Source: Psychrobacter sp. NG254
GTDB taxonomy: Bacteria; Pseudomonadota; Gammaproteobacteria; Pseudomonadales; Moraxellaceae
NCBI RefSeq assembly: GCF_015277735.1
Contig: NZ_JADHDA010000001.1
Span: 310,001-374,000 of the forward strand
DNA length: 64,000 nt
Direction of reading: 5' to 3'
Within the stretch, counting starts at the first letter, position 1. The number at the start of each line of letters is the position of its first letter. The notes beneath the pieces are model-generated. The model had not been told where the DNA came from. It did no database searches and saw nothing but the letters and a program-made list of their open reading frames with translations. This document shows positions 35,589 through 45,266 of the stretch, one piece after another. The translations under genes and the position numbers were made by a program.

Positions 35589-37769
35589 ATGACTACCACT
35601 ATCTTTGACACGCGCCACTATAATTATCCGCAGAATTTCATGGAGATTAAGCCCAAGCTGGCACGTCTGGAAAAGGCGATTAAAAAGCTAGAGGCAAATT
35701 TAATCGATGCTAATGACGATGCCAATATTGAGTTACTAAATCAAAAGTTGAGTGGTGAATTAGGATTGAAAGTAGACTATGCCCGCGAGTTAAATCCTGA
35801 CCAATTATTAGCTGCCACAACTATCGAAGGCAAGGTGCTAGTGATTGCTGGTGCAGGCTCAGGTAAGACTAAAACGCTAACGTATCGCACCAGTTATTTG
35901 TTAGAGAACGGAGTTAAGCCCAAAAGCATCTTGCTACTGACCTTTACGCGTAAAGCCGCCAATGAAATAAAAGATAGAGCTAAGTTCTTGCTGGCAAGCA
36001 GCTTGTCTAATGATGAGTTGGCTGAAGACAAGCTGCCAACTGATAAAGCATTAAATAGCATCACCAGTGGTACTTTTCACTCATTCTGCAATATGCTATT
36101 GCGCCAGTATTCAGGGCTGCTCGGTATCAATCCGCGATTTACGATTTTAGACACGGGCGATAGTGAAGATGCCATCGACTTAATTCATAAAGAAAAAAAG
36201 TATCCTGCGCAAACCAAAAGCCAGGCCTTTCCACGTAAGAAAACATTGCAAAATATTATTTCTAGCTCTCGGAATAGACGTATTCATATCCGCGATTTAA
36301 TCGAAAGCAGTTATCCTGATATCGCTGTGCATATTCCTATTATCGAACAATTGGCAGTCGATTTTCATGAGTATAAGCGTGCCAATCATCTCTACGATTT
36401 TGATGATATTATTAGTCAGGTCGTGCGCCACTTAAAAACCAATGATACCTTTCGCCAAATGCTACAAAACCAATATCGCTATATCATGGTTGATGAATAT
36501 CAAGACACCAATATTCCGCAAAAGCAGCTGATAGATTTGATTTGTGAGCCTGAGTCGGTATCGCTGATGGTGGTCGGTGATGACAATCAAAGTATTTATG
36601 CTTTCCGCGGTGCCAATTACGAAAACATTCTGTTATTTGGTGAGACCTATCCCGATGCTAAGCTGATTAAGCTCGAACAAAACTATCGTAGTACGCCCGC
36701 TGTTTTAGATTATATCAACGCCTTGTCTGAGCAAATCACGCTAGGCTATCAAAAGCAGCTGTACTCTGGCGCATCGATAAGTGGGCATAAGCCAATATTT
36801 AGCCGCCTAACCAATGAGACAAAAGAAGCCAAATATATCGCCGATAAAATCATCGAGCTAAAGTCAGATCATGATTACAATGATTTTGCGGTACTGTGCC
36901 GCACATCGTTTCAGTCTAACTATGTCCAGCTAGAGTTTATGGAGCGTCATATTCCATTCATCGTAGTAGGTGGTATTAAGTTCGTCGAAAGGCGACATAT
37001 CAAAGACGTTTTGGCCTTTATTAAAATTCTTTATAACCCCAATGATACGATTGCATGGCATCGTATTTTAACCTTGTTCCAAGGCGTTGGGACAGTCACC
37101 GCGACGCGTTTGACCCAAGCGATTAATGCCGATAACAACTCCTTTGAGCCACTACTCACGGCGAAGTTTGCTAAAAAAAGTGCACAGCTTGAGCCTTTAT
37201 ACAATACGCTGACTAAGGCAAATCAGGCTGAATCAGTCGAGACGGTCATTGAGCATATTTTAGATTTCTATATTCCTGTCTTAAAAACGATTGAAGAGAA
37301 TTGGCGAGAGCGTAACGAGGATTTCCGTGTGCTCAAAAACTTGGCAACAGAACACAGCAGCCTTGATAACTTCTTAGAAAATTTGGCACTCGACCCACCC
37401 AATGACTCGGTAGCAACAACCAGTAAACCAGATAATAATGACAGTGATAAAGTCACTATTTCGACCATTCATAGTGCTAAAGGGCTAGAGTGGCCAGTGG
37501 TGTTTATTAATTCATTGGTCGATGGTATCACGCCGCATCATCGCTCGTTGGATGACTTTGAGGAGTTAGAAGAAGAGCGTAAATTATTCTATGTTGCTTG
37601 TAGTCGAGCAAAGACTAGACTTTACCTAACGGCACCTGATTACTTCGCCAGTTATTCAGGGTATTTTGACAAACCATCACGCTTTATCGCGGAGCTGTCT
37701 GCGAATGAGGTCACCGTCAAAGCTTCTAAACAGGTGAGAGAGGAGAATGATGATCCAGTATGGTGGTAA
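35589..37769 (+). CDS. UvrD/Rep-type superfamily 1 DNA helicase
   Basis: A 726-residue SF1A helicase. After a 65-residue N-terminal extension with a coiled-coil look come the Q-motif (LNPDQLLAAT) and Walker A, AGAGSGKTKTL (about residues 87-97). Motif Ia is TFTRKAANEI, Ib is GTFHSFC, motif II is YIMVDEYQDTN, motif III is VVGDDNQSIYAFRGA and motif IV is LEQNYRST. Motif V is TIHSAKGLEWPVVF and motif VI is ERKLFYVACSRAKTRL. The C-terminal tail is short and lacks the usual UvrD extension. It probably acts in repair or fork restart. It is transcribed alone with a weak binding site. It is not UvrD itself by length and extension. Confidence 0.9.
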   Translation: MTTTIFDTRHYNYPQNFMEIKPKLARLEKAIKKLEANLIDANDDANIELLNQKLSGELGLKVDYARELNPDQLLAATTIEGKVLVIAGAGSGKTKTLTYRTSYLLENGVKPKSILLLTFTRKAANEIKDRAKFLLASSLSNDELAEDKLPTDKALNSITSGTFHSFCNMLLRQYSGLLGINPRFTILDTGDSEDAIDLIHKEKKYPAQTKSQAFPRKKTLQNIISSSRNRRIHIRDLIESSYPDIAVHIPIIEQLAVDFHEYKRANHLYDFDDIISQVVRHLKTNDTFRQMLQNQYRYIMVDEYQDTNIPQKQLIDLICEPESVSLMVVGDDNQSIYAFRGANYENILLFGETYPDAKLIKLEQNYRSTPAVLDYINALSEQITLGYQKQLYSGASISGHKPIFSRLTNETKEAKYIADKIIELKSDHDYNDFAVLCRTSFQSNYVQLEFMERHIPFIVVGGIKFVERRHIKDVLAFIKILYNPNDTIAWHRILTLFQGVGTVTATRLTQAINADNNSFEPLLTAKFAKKSAQLEPLYNTLTKANQAESVETVIEHILDFYIPVLKTIEENWRERNEDFRVLKNLATEHSSLDNFLENLALDPPNDSVATTSKPDNNDSDKVTISTIHSAKGLEWPVVFINSLVDGITPHHRSLDDFEELEEERKLFYVACSRAKTRLYLTAPDYFASYSGYFDKPSRFIAELSANEVTVKASKQVREENDDPVWW

Positions 37770-38108
37770 TTTTCTTTGTTCATCGATGACATGGCTGAGT
37801 CAGGTTTTCTACGACATTACTTAGCGTTGTAATTAGTACGTTACTATAAGAAGAGAAATCAAGAAGAGAAACTCGTGCAGGATTTCAGCCTGTTTTCCTC
37901 ATTTTTGCTGCCAAGTTACTGCTAAATGCTTTAGCTATTCCTTTTGAAAATACGTTACTACTAAAGGGATAACCAAAAGTATTTAATAGCAAAAATATTT
38001 ATAAGATTGGGGTTTCATATTTAGCTCAATGCGTTACTATTACCACCTTATTCCGTTAGACCCTCGTATTTGATACTCTGTATTAACACCCTAAGAAAAG
38101 GATAGGTT
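37770..38108. other. Gap before the DadA-like gene with three related octamers
   Basis: 339 bp. The sequence CGTTACTA occurs at 37839-37846, 37953-37960 and 38032-38039, all in the same orientation; the first two are inside an identical ten-base TACGTTACTA. These could be regulator sites upstream of the oxidase gene. No gene or T-tailed hairpin is visible. Confidence 0.4.
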
Positions 38109-39356
38109 ATGCGCTATGAAGTGATCGTTATCGGTGCAGGTATGGTTGGCACGTCAGTTGCGTGGCATTTACAAAAAAACAATTCACAAGTATTGATGCT
38201 AGACAAGAAGCTGCCAGGGTCAGAGACCTCATATGGTAATGCTGGATTGATTCAGCGCGAAGCCATTCATACCCATCCTTTTCCTCGTCAATTGACTGAG
38301 ATGATCAGAGTATTACCGAACCAAGGTACTGATATTCGCTATCGCATCCCAGCGATTCTGCGTTACCATCAAGCGCTGCTACAGTACTGGAAATACTCTG
38401 TACCTGCGACTGTCAAGCAAATCGAATCAGAGTGGCAGACACTGATTGAGCATTGCACCAGTGAACATCAAACGATGATTGAAGCATCTGGTGCTGACGA
38501 GCTAATCACGCGTGACGGCTGGTTACAGCTGCATCGTTCTGAAGAGACGTTTAAAGAAGCGCAAGTAGCAGCCATTGATGCACGCAACCAAGGTGTTGAG
38601 CACAACGTATTAAATCTTGAAGCACTAAAAGCCATGGAGCCTAGTGCCAATTTCGAAGGTTTCGTTGGTGCGATTCATTGGAAAAACTCTTGGCAAGTAT
38701 CGAACCCAAGCTCGCTAGTCAAAGCGTATGCAAAAAATTTCCAAGAGATGGGTGGCACGATCAAAGAGAGCGATGTAAAAGAAATCGCACAAGACGGCGA
38801 AGGCTGGAAAATCATCACTGATAATGACACTTACTATAGTGATAAGTTGGTCATTGCAGCGGGTCCATGGTCGAACGACTTGATCAGACCGCTAGGCTAT
38901 AACCTGCCATTGTTCCCAATGCGTGGTTATCATCAGCATTTCAAAGTGACGGAAAAAAACACCATCAATCACAGTATGTTCGACATGGACAAAGGCTTTG
39001 TGATGGGTCCAATGCAGCAAGGTATCCGTATTACGACTGGTGCTGAGATGACCACCATGGATGCGCCAAAGAACTTTGGTCAATTAAAAACCGTTCTGAA
39101 GCTGGCTCGCAAAATCTTACCATTAGAAGACGCAGTAGAATCTGAAGCTTGGGCAGGATCACGTCCTTGTATGCCTGATATGAAGCCAGTTATTGGTCCT
39201 GCGGATAAGCATGACAAACTATGGTTCGCATTTGGTCATAGCCATCAGGGTTTCACCTTAGGGCCTATGACAGGGCGTCTGGTTGAAGAAATGATTCATG
39301 AAAAGCCATCATTAGTAAACCTTGCACCATTTAGTGCTCAGCGTTTTTCAAAATAA
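38109..39356 (+). CDS. DadA-like FAD-dependent D-amino acid dehydrogenase
   Basis: A 415-residue flavoprotein of the DAO/DadA family. It has an N-terminal Rossmann motif (VIGAGMVGTSVAWHL), the DadA-type GSETSYGNAGLIQ, a substrate domain and a C-terminal GHSHQGFTLGPMTGRLVEEM that closes the FAD site. Such enzymes oxidise D-amino acids or secondary amines to imines, passing electrons to the respiratory chain. AAGGA precedes the ATG. A RidA protein gene follows at 56 bp, which fits an imine-producing reaction. The exact substrate is not readable. Confidence 0.85.
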   Translation: MRYEVIVIGAGMVGTSVAWHLQKNNSQVLMLDKKLPGSETSYGNAGLIQREAIHTHPFPRQLTEMIRVLPNQGTDIRYRIPAILRYHQALLQYWKYSVPATVKQIESEWQTLIEHCTSEHQTMIEASGADELITRDGWLQLHRSEETFKEAQVAAIDARNQGVEHNVLNLEALKAMEPSANFEGFVGAIHWKNSWQVSNPSSLVKAYAKNFQEMGGTIKESDVKEIAQDGEGWKIITDNDTYYSDKLVIAAGPWSNDLIRPLGYNLPLFPMRGYHQHFKVTEKNTINHSMFDMDKGFVMGPMQQGIRITTGAEMTTMDAPKNFGQLKTVLKLARKILPLEDAVESEAWAGSRPCMPDMKPVIGPADKHDKLWFAFGHSHQGFTLGPMTGRLVEEMIHEKPSLVNLAPFSAQRFSK

Positions 39357-39412
39357 GCGCATATCTGCTAGATTTAGCACAGACTTAAATTAATAAACTG
39401 AAGGTATATAAT

Positions 39413-39754
39413 ATGATAAAGAAGCTACACAGCACTCAACGTATGAGCAAAACCGTAATTCATAACCAGACTATCTATTTATGTGGTCAGGTAGGTAATG
39501 CAGAAGACGATATCAAAGCACAAACCTTGACTTGCTTAGAAAAAATCCAAACCTTGCTAGAAGAAGTGGGTAGTGACAAATCAAAACTACTATCAGTAAC
39601 GGTTTGGATCAAAGATATGGCAGATTTTGCTGCTATGAATGAAGTCTATGACAAATTTTTTGAAGGCATTCAACCACCAGCACGTGCTTGTGGCGAATCA
39701 GCATTGGCACGCCCTGAGCTATTGGTTGAGATGATTGCCATCGCTGCTGAATAA
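39413..39754 (+). CDS. RidA-family enamine/imine deaminase
   Basis: A 113-residue trimeric RidA/YjgF/UK114 protein. The catalytic Arg is in PPARACGESALARPEL, and the N-terminal SKTVIHNQTIYLCGQV is typical. Family members hydrolyse reactive enamines and imines released by PLP enzymes or amino acid oxidases. The position right after the DadA-like gene, with AAGG before its ATG and a shared terminator, suggests it clears the oxidase product. Confidence 0.92.
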   Translation: MIKKLHSTQRMSKTVIHNQTIYLCGQVGNAEDDIKAQTLTCLEKIQTLLEEVGSDKSKLLSVTVWIKDMADFAAMNEVYDKFFEGIQPPARACGESALARPELLVEMIAIAAE

Positions 39755-39782
39755 TAATTTGTTCGTAGCACCTGTGTTAAAT

Positions 39783-39818
39783 AAAAAGGCTATGATAGCG
39801 ATATCATGGCCTTTTTAT
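39783..39818. terminator. Bidirectional terminator between ridA-like and enoyl-CoA hydratase genes
   Basis: AAAAAGGC-TATGATA and TATCAT-GGCCTTTTT form a long stem around GCGA with A and T runs on both sides. It serves the two convergent genes. Confidence 0.82.
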
Positions 39819-39825
39819 ATGAGAG

Positions 39826-40638
39826 TTAGTATCCTTTCCACACGGCTTGGCGCTTCTCAATAAAAGCATCAATACCTTCGCTCACATCGTTCGCCATCAT
39901 ATTGCAGGTCATCACGTCACTGGCATAGTCATAAGCATCTTCGAGGCTCATATTCAGTTGCTTATAAAACATGTCTTTACCAGTTCTTACCGCTACCGAA
40001 GACTTGGCAGTGATCGCCGTTACTAAGGACTGCAAGACTTGCTCTAATTGTTCTGCTGGCGCTACTCGATTGATCAAGCCATATTTTAAGGCAGTATGCG
40101 CGTCGATAAACTCACCAGTAATCAGCATCTCAAACGCTTGCTTACGAGGTAAGTTACGGCTGACTGCAACAGCAGGTGTGGAGCAGAAAAGTCCAACGTT
40201 TATCCCAGAGGTGGCAAACTTTGCATCATCAGCGGCTATTGCCAAATCACAAGCTGCGACTAGCTGACACCCTGCAGCGGTGGCAATGCCTTGCACTTTT
40301 GCAATGACGACTTGCGGCATTTGATTAATGGTTAGCATCATATGACTACATTGCTGGAATAGGGCACGATGAAATGCTTCATCTGAGTGCGCGTGCATTT
40401 GCTTTAGATTATGACCAGCGCAGAATGCCTTGCCTGTCGCTTGAATAACCACAACTCTGACTGTAGCGTCTTGAGCGATGTGGTCTAGCTCTGTTTGCAT
40501 GGCAGACAGTACTTCAACGGATAATGCATTAAATTGTTTTGGGCGATTCAGTGTGAGTGTGACCACGCCACTCTCTTTATTGTCTTCTCTAATAACAAGA
40601 AGATCATCTATATCTAGAGTAATGTCAGATTGTGTCAT
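39826..40638 (-). CDS. Enoyl-CoA hydratase/isomerase family protein
   Basis: A 270-residue crotonase-fold protein. LNRPKQFNALSVEVLSAMQ and GKAFCAGHNLKQMHAH form the first half of the CoA site, and AAGCQLVAACDLAIAADDAKF carries the oxyanion-hole glycine. The catalytic Glu positions of true hydratases are not obviously present (FCSTPAVAVSRN), which places it nearer the ECHDC3-like group. AAGGATG lies just before the ATG. It is a single gene; the substrate is unknown. Confidence 0.85.
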   Translation of the reverse strand: MTQSDITLDIDDLLVIREDNKESGVVTLTLNRPKQFNALSVEVLSAMQTELDHIAQDATVRVVVIQATGKAFCAGHNLKQMHAHSDEAFHRALFQQCSHMMLTINQMPQVVIAKVQGIATAAGCQLVAACDLAIAADDAKFATSGINVGLFCSTPAVAVSRNLPRKQAFEMLITGEFIDAHTALKYGLINRVAPAEQLEQVLQSLVTAITAKSSVAVRTGKDMFYKQLNMSLEDAYDYASDVMTCNMMANDVSEGIDAFIEKRQAVWKGY

Positions 40639-40751
40639 TTATCATCCTTGATAATGGGTAGTTGGGTTTGGTAAGTGATATATACAGCTATCTAAATAGT
40701 AGCATGGCTTATAGTCTATACAATAGTTTATTAATATAGAGTGCTCAAAAA

Positions 40752-40786
40752 CAAAAATAGCGCACTCAGGTGATGAGTACGCTATT
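40752..40786 (-). terminator. Intrinsic terminator of the VOC gene
   Basis: AATAGCG-ACTCA and TGAGT-CGCTATT pair with one mismatch, followed by five T on the minus strand, 55 bp past the VOC stop. Confidence 0.78.
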
Positions 40787-40840
40787 GGTTTGTCAGTCAG
40801 ATTTAAGCTAAGACCATACTAAGCTGTATTTATCTTGAGA

Positions 40841-41341
40841 TTAGTATGCGCCTTCGCTATAGATAAGCTCATAGCTGTGGCTATATATTTCAACGATGTT
40901 ACCGAACGGGTCTTCCATATAAATCATGCGATATGGCTTTTCACCAGGGTAGTAGTAGCGTGGTTTTTCCATACGTTTTTTACCGCCTGCTGCAACCATA
41001 CGCTCAGCCAACTCTTCAACATTTGGATCTTGAACGCAGAAGTGAAAGATACCAGTTTTCCAGTATTCAAAATTGTTTTCAGGGTTCTCTTGATTCTTAA
41101 ATTCAAAAATCTCAACACCGATACGGTCGCCAGTCGAGAGGTGAGCGATACGGAAGCTTCCCCAACCTGAACCGAATACTTCAGTACACATCTCGCCAAT
41201 AGGGCTGTCATCTTCGACAATCTCAGTAGGTTCCATGATGGTATACCAACCCATTACTTCAGTATAGAATTTCACGGCTGCATCTAGGTCAGGGACTGAA
41301 AGACCGATGTGCGAAAAGCTTCTTGGATAAACGTTGTTCAT
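40841..41341 (-). CDS. VOC-superfamily (glyoxalase/dioxygenase fold) protein
   Basis: A 166-residue protein with the vicinal-oxygen-chelate fold. FSHIGLSVPDLDAAVKFYTE opens the first beta-alpha-beta-beta-beta module, GIFHFCVQD the second, and DPFGNIVEIYSH supplies the final metal-ligand Glu. Likely metal ligands are His12, His in FHFCV and this Glu. AGGAG precedes the ATG. A LysR regulator gene is divergent 107 bp away and probably controls it. The reaction is unknown. Confidence 0.87.
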   Translation of the reverse strand: MNNVYPRSFSHIGLSVPDLDAAVKFYTEVMGWYTIMEPTEIVEDDSPIGEMCTEVFGSGWGSFRIAHLSTGDRIGVEIFEFKNQENPENNFEYWKTGIFHFCVQDPNVEELAERMVAAGGKKRMEKPRYYYPGEKPYRMIYMEDPFGNIVEIYSHSYELIYSEGAY

Positions 41342-41448
41342 GGCTTGTGCTCCTGTTTGCTGTACTCTTGTTTAACGTGAGGCCAGTATACAAATGCACT
41401 GCCATTATGTAAAATTATCAAATATTATATAAATAAGTATGAAACGTA

Positions 41449-42318
41449 ATGATAAATATTACATGGCTACGAACTTTCTGTACGCTTGCTGAAGTTGGGC
41501 ACTTTACTCGTACGGCTGAACGCCTATATATGACGCAGTCCGGTGTGAGCCAGCACATAAGTAAGTTAGAGGAGCAACTAGAGATTGACTTGCTGATTCG
41601 ACAAGGAAAGCAGTTCTCATTGACCAATGCAGGTGAGCAGCTTTATAAAGAAGCAGGCGAGATATTGCAGCGCTTATCAAATTTAGAACAGCGTATCGGT
41701 GAGGATCCACCTTATGAAGGATTGGTGCGACTGATGTCACCGGGTAGCGTGGGGCTTAAGCTGTATCCGCAGCTGTTGACACTACAGCAGCAGCATCCTA
41801 ATCTAGTGATTGATTATCGCTTTGCACCCAATACTGATATCGAACGAGCACTGGCAAATCATGAGATTGATATTGGTTTTATGACGGATATCTCAGGGGA
41901 TGAGACAGTTAGCTACAAACCCGTGGCGCAAGAATCACTGATACTAGTGACACCTGCGGCTACAGTAGAGCCAAGTTGGGAGCAGCTCATGGAGCTTGGA
42001 TTTATTGATCATCCAGATGGTGCACATCATGCAGGTATGCTACTGACCGCCAATTACGAGCAATTCCAGCATATCAATGACTTTGAGAAAAAAGGCTTTT
42101 CCAATCAGATAGGTCTGATTTTAGAGCCCGTCAGTAGAGGAATAGGCTTCACCGTGCTACCTGCACACGCAGTGGCTGCTTATCCAAAGCCTGAGCTTAT
42201 TCACAGTCACTATCTGCCCGTTGCCGTTAGCGAGACGCTATATCTTGCCATAAGACGACAGCGGGCACTCTCTAATAGAATACATACTGTCATTAATGAA
42301 GTAAAAAAATGGTTATAG
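41449..42318 (+). CDS. LysR-family transcriptional regulator
   Basis: A 289-residue LysR protein. The helix-turn-helix is GHFTRTAERLYMTQSGVSQH (about residues 17-36), and the effector domain starts near residue 90 (LVRLMSPGSVGLKLYP). It is divergent from the VOC protein gene, whose control it most likely provides. The effector is not readable. The ribosome binding site is weak. Confidence 0.9.
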   Translation: MINITWLRTFCTLAEVGHFTRTAERLYMTQSGVSQHISKLEEQLEIDLLIRQGKQFSLTNAGEQLYKEAGEILQRLSNLEQRIGEDPPYEGLVRLMSPGSVGLKLYPQLLTLQQQHPNLVIDYRFAPNTDIERALANHEIDIGFMTDISGDETVSYKPVAQESLILVTPAATVEPSWEQLMELGFIDHPDGAHHAGMLLTANYEQFQHINDFEKKGFSNQIGLILEPVSRGIGFTVLPAHAVAAYPKPELIHSHYLPVAVSETLYLAIRRQRALSNRIHTVINEVKKWL

Positions 42319-42382
42319 AAATAGAGCAAGGTCAATATAGTATTGATGGATACATGCGCTGACTATAAATTATAAATCTGCA

Positions 42383-43519
42383 TTATGCCATTGATTGACC
42401 TAATTTGATGGCCGCCGCAATATTGGCTGCTGTCGTTTCGATATTGTCATAAGCCTGACTCAGCACATTATCGAGAGTATCTATCTTTTGAATACTTGGC
42501 ATAATGACATCGAACTGGCTGGTTTGCGCAGGTTTTAAACCGTCTACACTGCCGCAGATGGCGATGACAGGCGTATTATTGGCTTTAGCGATATGACTGA
42601 TACCGCCTGCCACTTTACCCATGGCAGTCTGTACGTCTAGTTTGCCTTCGCCTGTGATGACCAGATCAGCCTCAGCGATATGCTCTGACAAATGAGCCAC
42701 TTCGGCGACGGTGTTAAACCCTGATTTTAACTGCGCGTTAAAAAACGTCATCATCGCATAGCCAAGACCACCAGCGGCTCCTGCGCCTTCGATATTTTGA
42801 CACTCATCATAGCCTTGCTGGTCGCACACAGCCGCAAAGTGACTCAGTGCCTTATCCAGTTCGTTGACTTGCTCTGGATAAGCGCCTTTTTGCGGCCCGA
42901 ACACGGCACTCGCGCCCAATAGTCCGCATAATGGGTTGGTCACATCACAAGCGACTTCAAACACCGTATCGAGAATCCTTGCATTAAGATGACGATTATC
43001 AATCCTATGCAGCTGGGCAAGTGCGCCACCACCATGAGTGAGCAAGCTGTCATTGACATCATGAAATGTCATACCCAGTGACATGAGCATGCCAAGACCT
43101 GCGTCATTGGTTCCACTACCACCCAGACCGATGATAATACGCTTGGCGCCTTCATCTAAAGCATCCGCAATCAATTCACCGACACCATAACTACTGGTAG
43201 TAACAGGATTGCGTTCTGTCGCCTTTAACAAATGTAATCCGCAAGCTTGAGCAATCTCGATAACGGCAGTATTATCCGGTAATAGCAAATATTTAGCCGT
43301 GATCGGTCGCATTAAAGGATCATGTACTCTAACGTCTTTCCAACGACCGCCCAATACATAAGACAATACCGCAGAGGTGCCTTCACCGCCATCGGCCATT
43401 GGCAATAGCGTATAGTCAGCATCAGGAAATACCTGACTAAAACCAGATTGAATGGCGCGGCAAACATCCAGTGCTTCTAAGCTTTCTTTGAACGAGTCGG
43501 GGGCGATTAAAATCTTCAT
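42383..43519 (-). CDS. Glycerate 2-kinase (GarK/GlxK family)
   Basis: A 378-residue kinase that phosphorylates D-glycerate to 2-phosphoglycerate. The N-terminus ILIAPDSFKESLEAL, then LPMADGGEGTSAVL, RIIIGLGGSGTNDAGLGML and LVITGEGKLDVQTAMGKV are signature blocks of the type 1 glycerate kinases. GAGAG precedes the ATG. A GntP-type permease gene lies immediately upstream in the same direction, forming a sugar-acid uptake and phosphorylation operon. Confidence 0.94.
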   Translation of the reverse strand: MKILIAPDSFKESLEALDVCRAIQSGFSQVFPDADYTLLPMADGGEGTSAVLSYVLGGRWKDVRVHDPLMRPITAKYLLLPDNTAVIEIAQACGLHLLKATERNPVTTSSYGVGELIADALDEGAKRIIIGLGGSGTNDAGLGMLMSLGMTFHDVNDSLLTHGGGALAQLHRIDNRHLNARILDTVFEVACDVTNPLCGLLGASAVFGPQKGAYPEQVNELDKALSHFAAVCDQQGYDECQNIEGAGAAGGLGYAMMTFFNAQLKSGFNTVAEVAHLSEHIAEADLVITGEGKLDVQTAMGKVAGGISHIAKANNTPVIAICGSVDGLKPAQTSQFDVIMPSIQKIDTLDNVLSQAYDNIETTAANIAAAIKLGQSMA

Positions 43520-43586
43520 GAATGTCTCTCTGGGTATTTTTGAACGTCTTTCTGGATATTTCAGCGAATGTGTTAAATGAACACTG

Positions 43587-44945
43587 TTAAATGAATACTA
43601 AGGTCAACAGCCAGATAAACACAATACTGGTCACGCCTTGAATACCAGTTGCCATCGAGTGGGCTTTGTATGCCTGTGACACACTCATGCGGCTAAACTG
43701 ACTGACAATCCAAAAGAAGCTGTCATTGGCATGTGAGATAGTCATAGCACCGGCACCAATGGCCATCACACAAAATACACGACCTAGCTCACTGTCTAGA
43801 CCAATTTGATCCAATAACGGTGCAACCATTGCAGAGGTAGTGACTAGCGCTACGGTGGTTGAGCCTTGCGCCGTCTTTAGTGCAGCAGAGACGATGAATG
43901 GCATAAAGATACCAAGTCCTAATGCAGACAATGTCGTACCTAAATAGTCACCGATTGGTGTCACTTTTAGCATGGCACCAAATGCACCACCAGCACCAGT
44001 AATCAATAAGATAGGAGCGGCAACGACCAAACCTTGTGAGATGCTGTCACTGATCTGCTGTGTTTTTTGCTCGGTATTGATCAGTAAAAATGACAAGAAC
44101 AAACCGATGAGCAAGGCCGTTAACGGATTACCAATAAATACCAAGATATCGGTTACCATACCACTACCAAACGGCGCGCTTGGGAAGTTAGCAACAGACG
44201 ATAAGCAGATCAATACGATAGGAACGATAATAGGTAAAAACGCCATCGTTGCTGACGGCATATTGCTATAGTCGTCACGCATTTTCATGTTTTCAGGTAA
44301 TGTTGCTGCTGGTGCATCCAGCGCATCTATATTATCAGGCGTCACATTCAGAAAACGATTAGACCACCACCAGCCCGCCAATACAGCAACGGCTGTCACG
44401 ACCACACCGACCATAATGACCAAACCTAGATTGGATTCTAATCCTAGATTACCTGCCGCTGCAATCGGACCTGGTGTCGGTGGTACGAAAGTATGTGTTG
44501 CGTACAAGCCAGTGGCTAAGGCAATGCTCATCGCCACACTAGATACTTTTAAACGTTCAGCTAAGGTCTCTTTTAAAGAGTTTAAGATGATGTAGCCTGA
44601 GTCACAGAATACAGGTACTGACACGACTGCACCGACGATAGACATGGTCAGAGTAGGGAAGCGCGGCCCCAACACTTTGATAACGGTTTCTGCCATGACA
44701 ATGGCTGCACCAGTTTTCTCAAGTATTAAGCCGATAATAGTACCGAATACAATCACTAGACCGATATAACCTAAGATACCACCAAAGCCATCAGAGATGG
44801 TCTTAGCGACAGTATTGAGCGGTACTTGGTAAAAGAGTGCAACCAAGAAAGCAGATAAAATCAACACTAAAAAAGGATGCCACTTTAATTTTGCAGTAGC
44901 GAAAATAATAAAAAGAATGGTCAGCACAAGCCAAAATACAATCAT
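43587..44945 (-). CDS. GntP-family gluconate/glycerate permease
   Basis: A 452-residue inner-membrane symporter with about 12 hydrophobic segments. Family motifs include SDGFGGILGYIGLVIVFG near the start, VPVFCDSGYIILNSL and FVPPTPGPIAAAGNLG. The late VTTSAMVAPLL and ISHANDSFFWIVSQFS are also typical. The ATG at 44945 is preferred to an adjacent upstream GTG. Coupling to glycerate kinase suggests D-glycerate rather than gluconate as substrate. Confidence 0.92.
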   Translation of the reverse strand: MIVFWLVLTILFIIFATAKLKWHPFLVLILSAFLVALFYQVPLNTVAKTISDGFGGILGYIGLVIVFGTIIGLILEKTGAAIVMAETVIKVLGPRFPTLTMSIVGAVVSVPVFCDSGYIILNSLKETLAERLKVSSVAMSIALATGLYATHTFVPPTPGPIAAAGNLGLESNLGLVIMVGVVVTAVAVLAGWWWSNRFLNVTPDNIDALDAPAATLPENMKMRDDYSNMPSATMAFLPIIVPIVLICLSSVANFPSAPFGSGMVTDILVFIGNPLTALLIGLFLSFLLINTEQKTQQISDSISQGLVVAAPILLITGAGGAFGAMLKVTPIGDYLGTTLSALGLGIFMPFIVSAALKTAQGSTTVALVTTSAMVAPLLDQIGLDSELGRVFCVMAIGAGAMTISHANDSFFWIVSQFSRMSVSQAYKAHSMATGIQGVTSIVFIWLLTLVFI

Positions 44946-44948
44946 CAC

Positions 44949-45266
44949 TGTCTCAATATGGTTTATATCTTAATGAATTATTCATGCGAACAGGCATCAA
45001 TAACGATACGAAATTTTAAAGGGGCATATTTTATAGTAAATAGACGCGACTAGGAAATAAATTTAAGGAAGAGACGCTGTTATCGGCCATTTTCCAAGCG
45101 TATCTGAGGTTCTTTGTGAGACCGTTCTATATGCTGTATCGTTACTTCTATCATTCTTAAACCAAAAAAAACTGGTCATTTATAATGACCAGTTTTAACC
45201 GAGCTATGAGTACTAATATCTAAATTATTATTGTTATCAAGATAGTATTTTTAGTGAGGTCTATTT
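44949..45266. other. Gap upstream of the GntP-glycerate kinase operon
   Basis: 318 bp containing the terminator of the small gene to the right and presumably the permease promoter. Nothing else is supported. Confidence 0.45.
45161..45196 (-). terminator. Intrinsic terminator of the 79-residue protein gene
   Basis: AAAACTGGTCATT and AATGACCAGTTTT form a perfect 13-base-pair stem around a three-base loop. On the minus strand a run of eight T follows. Confidence 0.88.
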
